A DNA stretch of 64,000 bases from Paludibacter sp. Its GTDB lineage: Bacteria > Bacteroidota > Bacteroidia > Bacteroidales > Paludibacteraceae. Positions within the stretch are counted from its first letter, which is position 1. Every line of letters begins with the position of its first letter. Below the pieces are notes generated by a model, which made no database searches, had not been told where the DNA came from, and worked only from the letters and a program-made list of their open reading frames with translations. Positions 1 through 9,663 of this stretch are shown here, piece by piece. A program made the position numbers and the translations under genes. The stretch is from assembly GCA_027364655.1 (NCBI GenBank), contig DAHXOX010000092.1, positions 1-64,000 of the forward strand, written 5' to 3'.

Positions 1-669
1 TTCATCAATGTTGCGAACCAATTCTTCTACTTTACGAACGGATAAATGATTCTTGAGGATTTGTTCATATATAGCTAATTGCTTCGCTGGATTTTCTACC
101 GTGATAAGTGCACGAGCATGTCCCATATCGATTTGTTTGTCCTTAATTGCCATTTGAATTTCAGCAGGCAATCGAAGGAGACGCAGATAATTTGCTACGG
201 TGGCACGTTTTTTCCCGACACGTTCGCTTAGCCGCTCTTGTGTCATTTTATATTCTTCTTGCAGCCTTTGAAAGGTTAAAGCAATTTCAATGGCATTTAA
301 ATCTTCGCGTTGAAGATTTTCAATCAGCGCCATCTCCATCACCAAATCGTCCGCTGCCGTTTTGATGTAAGCGGGAATGGTTGTTAATCCGGCTAATTTA
401 GATGCACGATAACGACGTTCACCGGCAATGATTTCATATTTTTCTTCATTGATCTTCCGTAGCGTAATGGGTTGAATGATACCTATTTCTCTAATAGAAG
501 CTGCTAATTCGGCCAATGCTTCTTCGTCAAAGTGAGTACGTGGCTGATGTGGATTAGGATGAATCTGGTGAATCTCGATTTCATTAATCGACGAAGAGCC
601 GCTTGTTGAAATCGGCTCTATATCAATGAGTGCGCTTAACCCACGACCCAAAGCATGTTTCTGTACCAT
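1..669 (-). CDS. parB: Chromosome-partitioning protein ParB (3' end cut by window edge)
   Basis: Centromere-binding CTPase-type partition protein that works with ParA in chromosome segregation. Only the N-terminal 223 codons are inside the window; the frame is open to base 1. The translation starts MVQKHALGRGLSALI, a typical ParB N-terminus, and continues through the ParB/Sulfiredoxin domain with GERRYRASKLAG (about residues 84-95) and ENLQREDLN. A helix-turn-helix follows (MTQERLSERVGKKRATVANY, about residues 141-160). The start ATG lies 14 nt after the parA stop, so the two genes form a parA-parB operon. The ORF track shows only opposite-strand shadows here. No parS palindrome was seen in the window. 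Confidence 0.95.
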   Translation of the reverse strand, partial: MVQKHALGRGLSALIDIEPISTSGSSSINEIEIHQIHPNPHQPRTHFDEEALAELAASIREIGIIQPITLRKINEEKYEIIAGERRYRASKLAGLTTIPAYIKTAADDLVMEMALIENLQREDLNAIEIALTFQRLQEEYKMTQERLSERVGKKRATVANYLRLLRLPAEIQMAIKDKQIDMGHARALITVENPAKQLAIYEQILKNHLSVRKVEELVRNIDE

Positions 670-683
670 AGTGTTCGTTTTAT

Positions 684-1469
684 TTAGTGCTTTTCTTCTG
701 TCGATAGTGGTTGTTTGTCAATCAGTTCTTTGGCTAAATCCATATAGTTTTGAGTTCCTTTCGATTCTTTGTCGTATAGAATCACCGGTTTTCCATGACT
801 GGGTGCTTCGCTCAGTTTTACATTCCGTTGAATGACTGTGGTAAAGACTAAATTGCCAAAATGCTTTTGTACTTCGTGATATACCTGATTGGCAAGGCGC
901 AATCTGTTGTCGTACATGGTGAGCAACAGACCTTCAATGGCCAATTCAGGATTAAGCCTTGTCTTGATTATTTTTATGGTATTCAGTAATTTACTGATTC
1001 CTTCCAACGCAAAATATTCGCACTGAACAGGAATAATCACAGAGTCGGATGCTGTGAGCGCATTTACCGTGATTAATCCTAATGAAGGCAAACAATCAAT
1101 TAAAATATAGTCATAATTCTCTTTCAGCGGCTGCAATTGGCGACGCATGATTTTTTCGCGTTCGTCTATCTCGAGCATTTCAATTTCAGCTCCCACTAAA
1201 TCGATATGTGAAGGAATGATAAATAAATTGGGAATATCGGTGGTGATGATGGCTTCGTCAGGTCGAATCTCCTCCACCAAACATTCGTAGATACTGTTTT
1301 TTACTGTACGTACATCGATGCCCAATCCAGAAGAAGCGTTTGCCTGAGGATCTGCATCAACTAACAACACTTTTTTATTGAGTGTCGCTAACGATGCTGC
1401 CAAATTGATGGCGGTGGTGGTTTTTCCTACGCCTCCTTTTTGATTTGCTAATGCAATTATTTTCCCCAT
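684..1469 (-). CDS. parA: Chromosome-partitioning ATPase ParA/Soj
   Basis: Deviant Walker-A ATPase (261 aa) that positions ParB-bound origins by ATP-dependent binding to the nucleoid. The deviant Walker A box KGGVGKTT is at residues 11-18, followed by LLVDADPQANASSGLG (switch/Walker A' region) and YILIDCLPSLG (Walker B, about residue 120). Length and N-terminus match chromosomal Soj proteins rather than the longer plasmid ParA proteins with an N-terminal HTH. It is the first gene of the parA-parB pair. Confidence 0.96.
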   Translation of the reverse strand: MGKIIALANQKGGVGKTTTAINLAASLATLNKKVLLVDADPQANASSGLGIDVRTVKNSIYECLVEEIRPDEAIITTDIPNLFIIPSHIDLVGAEIEMLEIDEREKIMRRQLQPLKENYDYILIDCLPSLGLITVNALTASDSVIIPVQCEYFALEGISKLLNTIKIIKTRLNPELAIEGLLLTMYDNRLRLANQVYHEVQKHFGNLVFTTVIQRNVKLSEAPSHGKPVILYDKESKGTQNYMDLAKELIDKQPLSTEEKH

Positions 1470-1521
1470 AATTTTCTATTAATGTTCAATCTCTAATATT
1501 TGATTCCTAAGAAATTTCATT

Positions 1522-2550
1522 TTACGCCTTCAATACAGCTTCCATTTTTGCAATGATATGTTTGGCATCAATCGCTGTCAAACATTCGTTTGTGCCAAAC
1601 CGACACGGCTTATTGCCATAAATGGAACAAGGTCGACAAGCCAATTCACGCTGGATAATTAGATCTTCCGATTGATTGAGTCCATAAAATCCAGCATAAG
1701 GATGGGTGGATCCCCAAATTGAAACTACCGGTATTGCAACCAATGATGCTAAATGTAGATTGGCCGAATCCATTGTCAACATGATGTCTAAGCATTTCAT
1801 CAACATCACTTCTTCGTCTATTTCAAACCGATTGGCAGTAGAGTAAACATTCGAAAAAGTTTCTGCCCACTTTTTTAGTTGCGCCCCTTCTGTTTTGCCT
1901 GCACCAAACAAAAACAACGTTGTATCTTCTTTCTTGCTAAAATAGGCAATCACTTTTTCCAATATGTCGAGAGGTAATTGTTTCCCTTTGTGTTGTGCAA
2001 AAGGCGCAATACCAATCCATTTTCCCCGTTTTGTGCCATAAAACAACTCAAGCTCTGTGTTAATCCATTGTGTTTCGATGTTGAGCGAGAAATTGTGTAA
2101 ATCGACTTCTTTTAATTCTAATGATTCAAATACCGCTTTATATCGTTCTGTTGTTGGTGTTAAGGGATGTGCTTGTTGGTATCCCTTTTCTGTCAATATT
2201 TCTTTATCTGATCTACCTTTATTTATTATTGCTACTTGTTTGCCGCTAATCCGAAAAAGAGCACGCAATAGTTTAGTGCGTAATACATCATGTAAATCAG
2301 CTATGGCATCAACTTTAAGATGCTGTAATTCAATGAAAAGTTTCAAAACCCCCAACCATCCCTTGTGTCGCCCATTTTTATCGAATGCAATAAACGTCAG
2401 ATTGGGTAGGTCACGAAATAACGGTGCAACTATTGGCATCGATACCATGTAAAAGTGATGTTCTGGATTTTGAATGGCCATTTCGCGCACTACAGGAACA
2501 GCGATAGCAACATCTCCTAAAGCCGATAATCGAGTGATTACTATTTGCAC
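1522..2550 (-). CDS. Glycosyltransferase family 9 (heptosyltransferase-like)
   Basis: GT-B fold sugar transferase of the ADP-heptose:LPS heptosyltransferase family, acting at the inner face of the cytoplasmic membrane in LPS core or related glycan assembly. The N-terminus MQIVITRLSALGDVAIAVPV is the standard GT9 opening. The C-terminal half has GIAPFAQHKGKQ, the MTMDSANLHLAS motif that binds the nucleotide sugar, and a cysteine-rich tail CRPCSIYGNKPCRFGTNEC typical of Bacteroidetes members. 342 aa is normal for the family. The donor and acceptor cannot be told from sequence. The gene lies between parA and a DUF4254 gene, all on the minus strand. Confidence 0.88.
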   Translation of the reverse strand: MQIVITRLSALGDVAIAVPVVREMAIQNPEHHFYMVSMPIVAPLFRDLPNLTFIAFDKNGRHKGWLGVLKLFIELQHLKVDAIADLHDVLRTKLLRALFRISGKQVAIINKGRSDKEILTEKGYQQAHPLTPTTERYKAVFESLELKEVDLHNFSLNIETQWINTELELFYGTKRGKWIGIAPFAQHKGKQLPLDILEKVIAYFSKKEDTTLFLFGAGKTEGAQLKKWAETFSNVYSTANRFEIDEEVMLMKCLDIMLTMDSANLHLASLVAIPVVSIWGSTHPYAGFYGLNQSEDLIIQRELACRPCSIYGNKPCRFGTNECLTAIDAKHIIAKMEAVLKA

Positions 2551-2632
2551 TACTTAAATTCTTTTTAAGATGATAGACAAATTCGAGATGATTTAATCAG
2601 CTATCCATTAATGCTCCCTCAATGAAGCGGCG

Positions 2633-3256
2633 TTACTTTCCCTGATACAGCACCGGATTGAGTGCCGGATCATTGTACATTTTCATTTGTTTATAGACTT
2701 TCATCCACTTTTTTCCTTGCTCAATGTCATGTAACAATTGATCGATAGCCGTTGATAAATCTTGCTTCTGCTCCAAAAGCACGTATAATTTTTTTTCACA
2801 TGCCATCCGATGTTCAGGCGTTGCCTCTTGCCGTTCGGTTTCTTGCTGCATGTGATAAATCTTTAGTATCAAAATGGATAACCGATCAATTGCCCATGCC
2901 GGACTTTCCGTGTTGATGGTTGCATCTGCTAAACGGGGAATGTCGTGATATTGTTCCCAAAAATAAGAATCGATCAGTTCTACCAAATCCGTGCGTTCTT
3001 GGTTCGAGTGGTCAATACGTCGTTTAATGGCTAATGCTTCCACCGGATCAATCTTCGGATTTCGAATAATATCTTCTAAATGCCATTGCACTGCATCTAT
3101 CCAGTTTTTCTTAAATAAATGATACTCAATAGTATTATGATCGGGATAGAACAATGGCATCGCAGCATCAACGTCATTTGTCTCATGGTATTTTGCTGTA
3201 GCAGCCTCAAAAATCTTGGCACAAAGTGTACTAAACATAGTCAATATTCTCGACAC
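2633..3256 (-). CDS. DUF4254 domain protein
   Basis: 207 aa soluble, mostly helical protein of the DUF4254 family, recognisable from the PAWAIDRLSILILKIYHM centre and the C-terminal MYNDPALNPVLY motif. Function is unknown. In this window it sits immediately upstream (minus strand) of a GT9 glycosyltransferase, and I recall this pairing from other Bacteroidetes, which hints at a link to glycan assembly. There is no signal peptide or membrane segment, so it is probably cytoplasmic. Nothing seen suggests truncation. Confidence 0.8.
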   Translation of the reverse strand: MSRILTMFSTLCAKIFEAATAKYHETNDVDAAMPLFYPDHNTIEYHLFKKNWIDAVQWHLEDIIRNPKIDPVEALAIKRRIDHSNQERTDLVELIDSYFWEQYHDIPRLADATINTESPAWAIDRLSILILKIYHMQQETERQEATPEHRMACEKKLYVLLEQKQDLSTAIDQLLHDIEQGKKWMKVYKQMKMYNDPALNPVLYQGK

Positions 3257-3319
3257 GTAGCAATTAAAACGACGACAATATTTATTTCGTAGTGTATTGA
3301 TTACGTGTCATTATATGAA

Positions 3320-4738
3320 TTAATATTTATAATGATCAGGCTTGTAAGGTCCTTCTTTTGCAACTCCGATGTAAGCCGCTTGTTCCGAAGTAAGTTCTGT
3401 TAGTTTAACTCCCAGCTTATCTAAATGGAGACGAGCAACTTCTTCGTCAAGTTTTTTCGGCAACCGATAAACATTTACTTCGTATGGGTGCGTATATAAT
3501 TCGATTTGTGCTAAAGTTTGGTTTGAGAATGAGTTACTCATTACAAACGAAGGGTGACCTGTGGCACAGCCTAAGTTTACCAAACGTCCGTCAGCTAATA
3601 AGAGAACAAAATGACCATCAGGGAATATGTATTTGTCCACTTGAGGTTTAATATTCTCGTGCACAATGCCTGGGAATGTTTTCAATTTTTCGACCTGAAT
3701 CTCATTGTCAAAATGACCGATATTACATACAATGGAGCCGCTTTTCATCTTTTCGAGGTGCTCAATGCGAATAATATCACGATTACCGGTGGTAGTGACG
3801 TAAATATCACCTTCAGGCAGTGCATCTTCAACTGTGGCCACTTGAAATCCTTCCATTGCAGCCTGAAGCGCACAAATAGGATCAATTTCAGTGACAATGA
3901 CCCGTGCGCCGTACGAGCGCATGGAGTGTGCCGATCCTTTTCCTACATCACCATAACCGCAAACAACTACAATTTTTCCGGCTAACATAATGTCAGTAGC
4001 TCTCTTGATCCCGTCAGCCAATGATTCGCGACATCCGTAGAGATTGTCAAATTTTGATTTGGTAACTGAATCATTCACATTGAAGGCAGGAAATAGCAAT
4101 TTGCCTTCTTCCAACATTTGATAAAGACGGTGTACGCCTGTTGTGGTTTCTTCCGAGACGCCACGAATTTCGGGTACCATGCGTGTCCATAGTGTGTTGT
4201 CGTGTTGAAGGAGTTGTTTCAGTATGGCAATAAGTTGACGTTCGTCTTCGCCTTCGGCAGGTTGATCGAGTATTGATGCTTGTTTTTCGGCATTCAATCC
4301 TTTGTGAATCATTAAGGTGGCATCGCCGCCATCATCCACGATAAGATTTGGTCCTTTGTTTCCTTTAAACGTTAATGCTTGCAGAGTGCACCACCAATAC
4401 TCTTTCAATGTTTCACCTTTCCATGCAAAGACAGGAATTCCGGCAGCAGCGATGGCAGCAGCGGCATGATCTTGTGTGGAATAAATGTTACAACTTGCCC
4501 AACGTACTTCAGCGCCTAAGGCAACTAATGTTTCAATGAGCACTGCCGTTTGGATCGTCATGTGAAGCGATCCGGTAATACGTGCATTCTTAAGTGGTTG
4601 TAGTTTACCGTATTTTTGACGCAATGCCATTAATCCGGGCATTTCTTTCTCGGCTAAGATGATTTCTTTACGGCCAAAACCGGCTAAGGTTATGTCGGCT
4701 ACTTTGTAAGGCAAGGTTGAAAATAATGCTTCGTTCAT
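3320..4738 (-). CDS. ahcY: S-adenosylhomocysteine hydrolase
   Basis: NAD-dependent enzyme that splits S-adenosylhomocysteine into adenosine and homocysteine, closing the methyl cycle. The 472 aa product has the NAD-binding [10 protein letters not shown] loop, the substrate-site [23 protein letters not shown] and the C-terminal PDHYKY. The ORF track begins 37 codons earlier at 4849, but a TATCTTTG promoter box (4797-4804, minus strand) lies inside that extension. The ATG at 4738 starts the conserved N-terminus [16 protein letters not shown], so I use it. The SAM synthetase gene metK is elsewhere in the window. Confidence 0.96.
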   Translation of the reverse strand: MNEALFSTLPYKVADITLAGFGRKEIILAEKEMPGLMALRQKYGKLQPLKNARITGSLHMTIQTAVLIETLVALGAEVRWASCNIYSTQDHAAAAIAAAGIPVFAWKGETLKEYWWCTLQALTFKGNKGPNLIVDDGGDATLMIHKGLNAEKQASILDQPAEGEDERQLIAILKQLLQHDNTLWTRMVPEIRGVSEETTTGVHRLYQMLEEGKLLFPAFNVNDSVTKSKFDNLYGCRESLADGIKRATDIMLAGKIVVVCGYGDVGKGSAHSMRSYGARVIVTEIDPICALQAAMEGFQVATVEDALPEGDIYVTTTGNRDIIRIEHLEKMKSGSIVCNIGHFDNEIQVEKLKTFPGIVHENIKPQVDKYIFPDGHFVLLLADGRLVNLGCATGHPSFVMSNSFSNQTLAQIELYTHPYEVNVYRLPKKLDEEVARLHLDKLGVKLTELTSEQAAYIGVAKEGPYKPDHYKY

Positions 4739-4796
4739 AGCTATGTTTTCTTTGATAGAGTGAGTTATCTTGTTTGTATAAACAATTTTCGTGGGA

Positions 4797-4804
4797 CAAA
4801 GATA
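4797..4804 (-). promoter_or_regulatory. Promoter -7 box of ahcY
   Basis: TATCTTTG on the minus strand fits the Bacteroidetes -7 consensus TAnnTTTG, about 60 nt before the ahcY ATG. No clear -33 TTTG at the ideal distance. Its place within the long ORF rules out the ORF track's upstream start. Confidence 0.65.
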
Positions 4805-4889
4805 GTTTTTATTTTTCAAAGTCAGGAAAGCTGTTTTGCAATTTTGCACTGAGCCAACGTGTGGCTCTTCCTTTTTTACTTCATTTGAA

Positions 4890-4921
4890 TTTGCGATTTC
4901 AAGCGTAAAGTCCTACTTTTG
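4890..4921 (+). promoter_or_regulatory. Promoter of the Yip1-like gene and smpB
   Basis: TTTG (4890-4893), 20 nt spacer, then TACTTTTG (4914-4921), a near-ideal Bacteroidetes promoter. Transcription would begin about 7 nt downstream. That puts the GTG at 4924 outside the mRNA and supports ATG 4948 as the start. Confidence 0.75.
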
Positions 4922-4947
4922 CAGTGACTAAAAAGAAGGAATATCTT

Positions 4948-5511
4948 ATGGTGAAAGTAATTTATAGAAAACTGATTCTGTTGTTGACGAAGCCTGAAGT
5001 TGCTTGGGGCGAATTTATGGCTGAAGGGAAACCTAATTATAACGTAGTCAATAAGTTCTGCTACCCGTTGATGTCGATCGCAGCCGGTGTTTTGTTAATC
5101 AGCGAAGCTTTATTTCGGCGCGCTCCGTTTCATGTGTTGTTGGTGCATAGCTTAATCTATTTCATTACTTTGTTCAGCTCTTTTTTCATTGTTCGCTATG
5201 TTTTAGCGATTTTGTTAGATAAACGTTACCATATTGCTGCTACCAAAGATCAACTCACGTTGGTGACAGGTTATTCGTTTTCGATTGTGTATCTCCTTTA
5301 TATTTTAACGGCTATCTTTCCCGGTTTCTTTTTTCTGTGGGCGTTTTTTCTTTACACTCCTTATTTGGTTTGGATTGCTGCTGATGTCATATTCCAAATC
5401 CAACCGGAAGCACGTGGAATGTTAGTGTTGGGCCTTAGCGCATTAGTGGCCGGTGTGCCTTGGTTTATTAATCTGATTTTTAACGGTTTATTTCTATCTA
5501 ATCTCCGATAA
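4948..5511 (+). CDS. Yip1-family integral membrane protein
   Basis: 187 aa polytopic membrane protein resembling the Yip1/DUF1282 family: a short N-terminal amphipathic stretch with [12 protein letters not shown] (a typical Yip1-like opening), then about five hydrophobic segments. Function in bacteria is unknown. I prefer ATG 4948 over the ORF-track GTG at 4924 because the promoter -7 box ends at 4921 and an AAGGA ribosome site precedes 4948. smpB follows after 5 nt, so the two are probably co-transcribed. Confidence 0.75.
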   Translation: MVKVIYRKLILLLTKPEVAWGEFMAEGKPNYNVVNKFCYPLMSIAAGVLLISEALFRRAPFHVLLVHSLIYFITLFSSFFIVRYVLAILLDKRYHIAATKDQLTLVTGYSFSIVYLLYILTAIFPGFFFLWAFFLYTPYLVWIAADVIFQIQPEARGMLVLGLSALVAGVPWFINLIFNGLFLSNLR

Positions 5512-5516
5512 TAACG

Positions 5517-5972
5517 ATGCATCGCGCTTCTTCCATTGTCATCAAAAACAGACGTGCATCATTCGATTATGAATTGGTGGAACGTTTTGTGGCCGGATTA
5601 CAGTTGTATGGCACTGAAATCAAAGCCATTCGTGAAGGGAAAGCGGGCTTGTCGGATGCCTATGGGCTGATGCTTCGCGGTGAATTGTGGATGAAGAATA
5701 TGCATATTGCTGAATATTCCTTTGGTAACTTTGCCAACCACGAGGTACGTCGCGATCGCAAACTGTTGCTCACCAAACGTGAATTATCGAAACTCGTCCG
5801 CGCTACTAAAGAGACAGGGTTCACGATTGTACCTGTCAAATTGTTTATCAATGACCGAGGCCTTGCAAAATTGGAAATAGCGGTAGCGCGGGGGAAAAAG
5901 AATTATGATAAACGTCAATCACTTCGTGCAAAAGAAGATAAACGACAAATGGACAGAGAAATGAAGCGATAG
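5517..5972 (+). CDS. smpB: SsrA-binding protein SmpB
   Basis: tmRNA-binding protein required for trans-translation rescue of stalled ribosomes. The 151 aa sequence has the diagnostic core [33 protein letters not shown], then [30 protein letters not shown], and the basic C-terminal tail that inserts in the mRNA channel. Length is normal. It begins 5 nt after the Yip1-like gene. The tmRNA gene itself is not in this window. Confidence 0.96.
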   Translation: MHRASSIVIKNRRASFDYELVERFVAGLQLYGTEIKAIREGKAGLSDAYGLMLRGELWMKNMHIAEYSFGNFANHEVRRDRKLLLTKRELSKLVRATKETGFTIVPVKLFINDRGLAKLEIAVARGKKNYDKRQSLRAKEDKRQMDREMKR

Positions 5973-6038
5973 CGTTTATTATTGCTTTTAATGTGTTTTT
6001 ATCCCTCTGCGAGGGTTCATCCATAAATGCTGAAGATA

Positions 6039-7238
6039 ATGCCAAAAATTTCAGGAAGAGGTTTTGCAATGCCTCAGTCGCCGATTCGAAAATTAATGCC
6101 ATTGGCCGATAAAGCCAAAGCTCGTGGCATTAAAGTGTATCATCTCAATATTGGACAACCGGATGTTCCGACTCCTCCTATTGCGCTTGAAGCGTTGAAA
6201 AATATTGATCTGAAAATTTTGGAATATTCACCCAGCGACGGATTACTTAGTTTTCGTCAGAAGTTGGTAAAATATTATGCCAAATTCAATATCAACGTTT
6301 CGGTGGATGATATTATCATTACAACCGGAGGTTCCGAAGCGGTGAACATTGCTTTCTTGTCATGCCTCGATCCTGATGATGAAATCATTGTACCGGAACC
6401 GGCATACGCTAATTATACTGCATTTGCCATTGGTAGCGGCGCCATTGTACGTCCGGTAGTTTCTTCCATTGATGAAGGATTTCGGTTGCCACCTGTCGAA
6501 AAGTTTGAAGAGTTGATTACGCCTCGTACCAAAGGGATTATGATTTGTAATCCAAACAACCCTACAGGTTATCTCTACACACATGCCGAGTTGAACAAGA
6601 TTCGTGACATTGTGAAAAAATACGATCTTTTCCTCTTTTCCGATGAGGTCTATCGTGAGTTTTGTTACACAGGTGCACCTTATATATCGGCTTTTCATCT
6701 CAAAGGTATTGAACATAATGTCGTTTTGATTGATTCTGTTTCAAAGCGTTATAGTGAATGCGGCATTCGTATCGGCGCTTTGGTTACCAAAAATGAAGAT
6801 GTCAAACGAAGCGCTATGAAATTTTGTCAAGCACGGTTAAGTCCTCCTTTGATTGGCCAGATTATTGCCGAAGCTTCGTTGGATACGCCAGAAGAATATA
6901 TGTTAAATGTTTATAACGAATATGTGGAACGTCGCAAGTTTATGATCGACGAACTTAATCGGATTCCCGGCGTCTATTCTCCTATCCCGATGGGTGCTTT
7001 CTACACCGTGGCGCGTTTGCCTATTGACGACTCCGATCGGTTTTGCGAATGGTTATTGTCAGAGTTTGATTACGAAGGTCAAACGGTGATGATGGCTCCT
7101 GCTTCAGGATTTTATACCAACAAAGGAGTTGGCCGCAACGAGGTACGTTTGGCTTACGTATTGAATATTCAAGAATTAGCCAAAGCAATGAAAGTGTTGC
7201 GCGTGGCGCTTGAACAGTATCCTTACCGTACGTTGTGA
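6039..7238 (+). CDS. Class I PLP-dependent aminotransferase (aspartate aminotransferase-like)
   Basis: Fold-type I aminotransferase of about 399 aa. Visible motifs are YHLNIGQPDVPTP, the CNPNNPTGYLYT cofactor/substrate loop, FSDEVYREF, and the PLP-lysine motif SVSKRYSECGIRIG. Closest in pattern to aspartate/aromatic aminotransferases of Bacteroidetes; the exact amino acid is uncertain. The ORF track starts at 6027, but MPKISGRGFAMPQSPIRKL from ATG 6039 matches the usual family N-terminus. The gap after smpB is short, with a small 5-bp hairpin (CCCTC/GAGGG) near 6003-6015. Confidence 0.88.
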   Translation: MPKISGRGFAMPQSPIRKLMPLADKAKARGIKVYHLNIGQPDVPTPPIALEALKNIDLKILEYSPSDGLLSFRQKLVKYYAKFNINVSVDDIIITTGGSEAVNIAFLSCLDPDDEIIVPEPAYANYTAFAIGSGAIVRPVVSSIDEGFRLPPVEKFEELITPRTKGIMICNPNNPTGYLYTHAELNKIRDIVKKYDLFLFSDEVYREFCYTGAPYISAFHLKGIEHNVVLIDSVSKRYSECGIRIGALVTKNEDVKRSAMKFCQARLSPPLIGQIIAEASLDTPEEYMLNVYNEYVERRKFMIDELNRIPGVYSPIPMGAFYTVARLPIDDSDRFCEWLLSEFDYEGQTVMMAPASGFYTNKGVGRNEVRLAYVLNIQELAKAMKVLRVALEQYPYRTL

Positions 7239-7288
7239 TATCACCTTCCTGTCTCTTGTCATGTTCTATCGTTTAACTGCTTTATTCC

Positions 7289-8533
7289 TTGAATTTTCCA
7301 TTTTTCATAGCAAAACGAATCCATTTCACCGACGACGGTAAGCGACGCGTCTCCCGTCCTGCTGTGCGCATAGCCATGTTGGGTATTGCTGTTGGTTTAA
7401 TGGTCATGATGGTCACGTTAGCTATCGTGATGGGGTTTAAAAAAGAGGTGCGCAGTAAAATTGTAGGTTTTGGATCGCATATTCAGGTTATGCGTTTCGA
7501 CAACAATTCAACGTATGAAACACGGCCTATTGCTGTATCCGATTCCATGATCGCTTCACTGGCTCATTTGTCCGGCATTCGCCATGTACAGCGTGTCGCT
7601 TCAAAGCCCGGAATCGTTAAGACAGAAGATCAGTTTCAGGGAGTTATCTTCAAAGGTGTCGGGAATGATTTTGACTGGAAATTCTTTCAACAAAACATGG
7701 TCGCAGGAACGCGTTTTGTTGAAAATGATTCATTGCCATCGAATCAAGTAGTTGTTTCAAAAGATATTGCCGACAAGCTCCATTTGAAAGTTGGAAGTAG
7801 TTTTATTGCCTATTTTCTTCAAACACGGCTTCAGGCGCGTAAATTTCATGTTGCGGGCATCTATTCAACCAATTTTGGCGATTTTGATAAGTTGTATATT
7901 TTGTGCGATATTCGCACTATTCAGCAGCTGAACGAGTGGCAACCCGATGAAATCAGCGAACTCGAAATCTCCATCAAAGACTTCAACCAGCTCGATGCCC
8001 TGAGCGATACTGTTTATTTTCACGTGGCGAATCGTGTTGATCGTAATGGAACAGCCTATTATTCTCAATCAATTAAAGACCTCAATCCGCAACTTTTTGC
8101 CTGGCTTGGTTTGTTTGACATGAATGTATGGGTTATTCTTATCCTGATGATGGCCGTTTCGGGTTTTGTGATGATTTCGGGCTTGTTGATTTTAATTTTG
8201 GAGCGCATTCAAATGATCGGTATTTTGAAGGCTTTGGGATGCTCTAATTGGGATATACGGAAAATATTTCTCTATCATTCCGGTTTCCTCATTTTGAAGG
8301 GCATGTTTTGGGGAAATCTTCTCTCTTTGACTTTCATTATTGTGCAACATACCACAGGACTCATTCCGCTCGATCCGACTAACTATTACGTTTCGGCTGT
8401 ACCTGTTGATTTACATCTGGCGACGTTCTTGTTACTGAACCTTGCTGTGTTTGTCATTTCTACCATTATGTTGGTAGGTCCGTCCTATTTAATTACGAAA
8501 ATATCGCCCGTTTCGGCAATTCGATATGAATAG
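7289..8533 (+). CDS. FtsX-like ABC transporter permease (LolC/LolE family)
   Basis: 414 aa membrane protein with one N-terminal transmembrane segment, a large periplasmic domain, and three C-terminal segments forming the FtsX domain (VILILMMAVSGFVMISGLLILILERIQMIGILKALG). LolCDE-type transporters release lipoproteins from the inner membrane or drive periplasmic remodelling. The start is a TTG giving MNFPFFIAKRIHF; this N-terminus is typical for the family, and no in-frame ATG lies nearby. No ATPase partner gene is adjacent. Confidence 0.85.
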   Translation: MNFPFFIAKRIHFTDDGKRRVSRPAVRIAMLGIAVGLMVMMVTLAIVMGFKKEVRSKIVGFGSHIQVMRFDNNSTYETRPIAVSDSMIASLAHLSGIRHVQRVASKPGIVKTEDQFQGVIFKGVGNDFDWKFFQQNMVAGTRFVENDSLPSNQVVVSKDIADKLHLKVGSSFIAYFLQTRLQARKFHVAGIYSTNFGDFDKLYILCDIRTIQQLNEWQPDEISELEISIKDFNQLDALSDTVYFHVANRVDRNGTAYYSQSIKDLNPQLFAWLGLFDMNVWVILILMMAVSGFVMISGLLILILERIQMIGILKALGCSNWDIRKIFLYHSGFLILKGMFWGNLLSLTFIIVQHTTGLIPLDPTNYYVSAVPVDLHLATFLLLNLAVFVISTIMLVGPSYLITKISPVSAIRYE

Positions 8534-8565
8534 GGCTTTATATTTGTGTTGTTTAAAATAATGCT

Positions 8566-9663
8566 ATGAGAGCCATTGTTCTTGTTTCTAATGATTTGAG
8601 TACCGATCGTCGGGTGGAGCGCACCTGCTCTACGTTGCAGAAATGCGGCTATGAAGTGTTATTAGTAGGCCGTTTTCGCAAAAACAGCATGCCAATGGAG
8701 CCCCGTTTGTATCCGGTTCGTCGTTTACATCTTTGGTTCGAAACGCAGGCTATGTTTTATGCAGAACTGAACATCCGTTTTTTCTTCTTTCTTTTGTTCA
8801 AATCAGTGGATTTAATTTTTGTCAACGATTTGGACACGCTGTTAGCCGGATATCTTGTGACTTCTCTTCGTGGCAAAAGATTAATTTACGATAGTCACGA
8901 ATATTTTACCGAAGTCCCTGAACTACAAAAGAATCCTTTTGCACGCAAAATGTGGTTGGCCATCGAGCAATGGATACTTCCCAAACTGAGAGATACCATC
9001 ACCGTGAATCAGGCCATAGCTGACATCTACAATAAACAATATGGTATTCAGATGATTACCGTACGCAACGTGCCGTCGCAGCGTGTTCCGTTGGCCACGC
9101 CATTTCTTCATCTGAAATCCAAAAAAAAGGTTATGTTGTATCAAGGAGCATTGAATCGGGGCAGAGGACTCGAGTGGGTGATCGATGCCATGCCTTTGTT
9201 AGACAATGTCGTGCTGTGGATTTGTGGCGATGGTTATCTGCAGGACGAGATCAAGCAACGTGTCGAGGAGCGTAACGTGTCTGACCGTGTGCTTTTCTTT
9301 GGTAAAATCGATATTGAGCATTTGGAACATTACACCCGATGTGCTGACCTTGGTTTGTGTTTACTTTCCAATGAAGGTCTGAATTATTATTATTCTTCAC
9401 CCAATCGTCTTTTCGATTTTATGCGTGTCGGTGTTCCTGTGCTGGCTACCGATTTCCCTGAAATACGAAATGTGGTTGAGAAATACCATACAGGCGAGTT
9501 GATTGATCACTACGAACCTGCTTTTTTGGCACAAACCATCGAACGCATGTTACAACAATGGGCAACAATGCCTGACAAAGCGCAGCGTTTCCACGACGCC
9601 GTCGAAGAGTTTTGCTGGGAAAACGAAGAACTCCACTTGCTCGAAGTCATTCAAAGAAACTGA
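8566..9663 (+). CDS. GT4-type glycosyltransferase
   Basis: 365 aa GT-B glycosyltransferase. The N-terminal domain opens MRAIVLVSNDLSTDRRVERT, and DSHEYFTEVPEL is the DSHE-type motif of a Bacteroidetes GT4 subgroup. The C-terminal donor domain has YQGALNRGRGLEWVI and SSPNRLFDFMRVGVPVLATDFPEI, including the nucleotide-sugar glutamate region. A TATATTTG box at 8539-8546 could give it its own short-leader transcript. The last 13 bp overlap the convergent lplA gene. Confidence 0.85.
   Translation: MRAIVLVSNDLSTDRRVERTCSTLQKCGYEVLLVGRFRKNSMPMEPRLYPVRRLHLWFETQAMFYAELNIRFFFFLLFKSVDLIFVNDLDTLLAGYLVTSLRGKRLIYDSHEYFTEVPELQKNPFARKMWLAIEQWILPKLRDTITVNQAIADIYNKQYGIQMITVRNVPSQRVPLATPFLHLKSKKKVMLYQGALNRGRGLEWVIDAMPLLDNVVLWICGDGYLQDEIKQRVEERNVSDRVLFFGKIDIEHLEHYTRCADLGLCLLSNEGLNYYYSSPNRLFDFMRVGVPVLATDFPEIRNVVEKYHTGELIDHYEPAFLAQTIERMLQQWATMPDKAQRFHDAVEEFCWENEELHLLEVIQRN

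Noticed and set aside
4739-4849. 37-residue N-terminal extension of AhcY in the ORF track
   Set aside because: A TATCTTTG promoter box lies inside it and the sequence is not like the family N-terminus.
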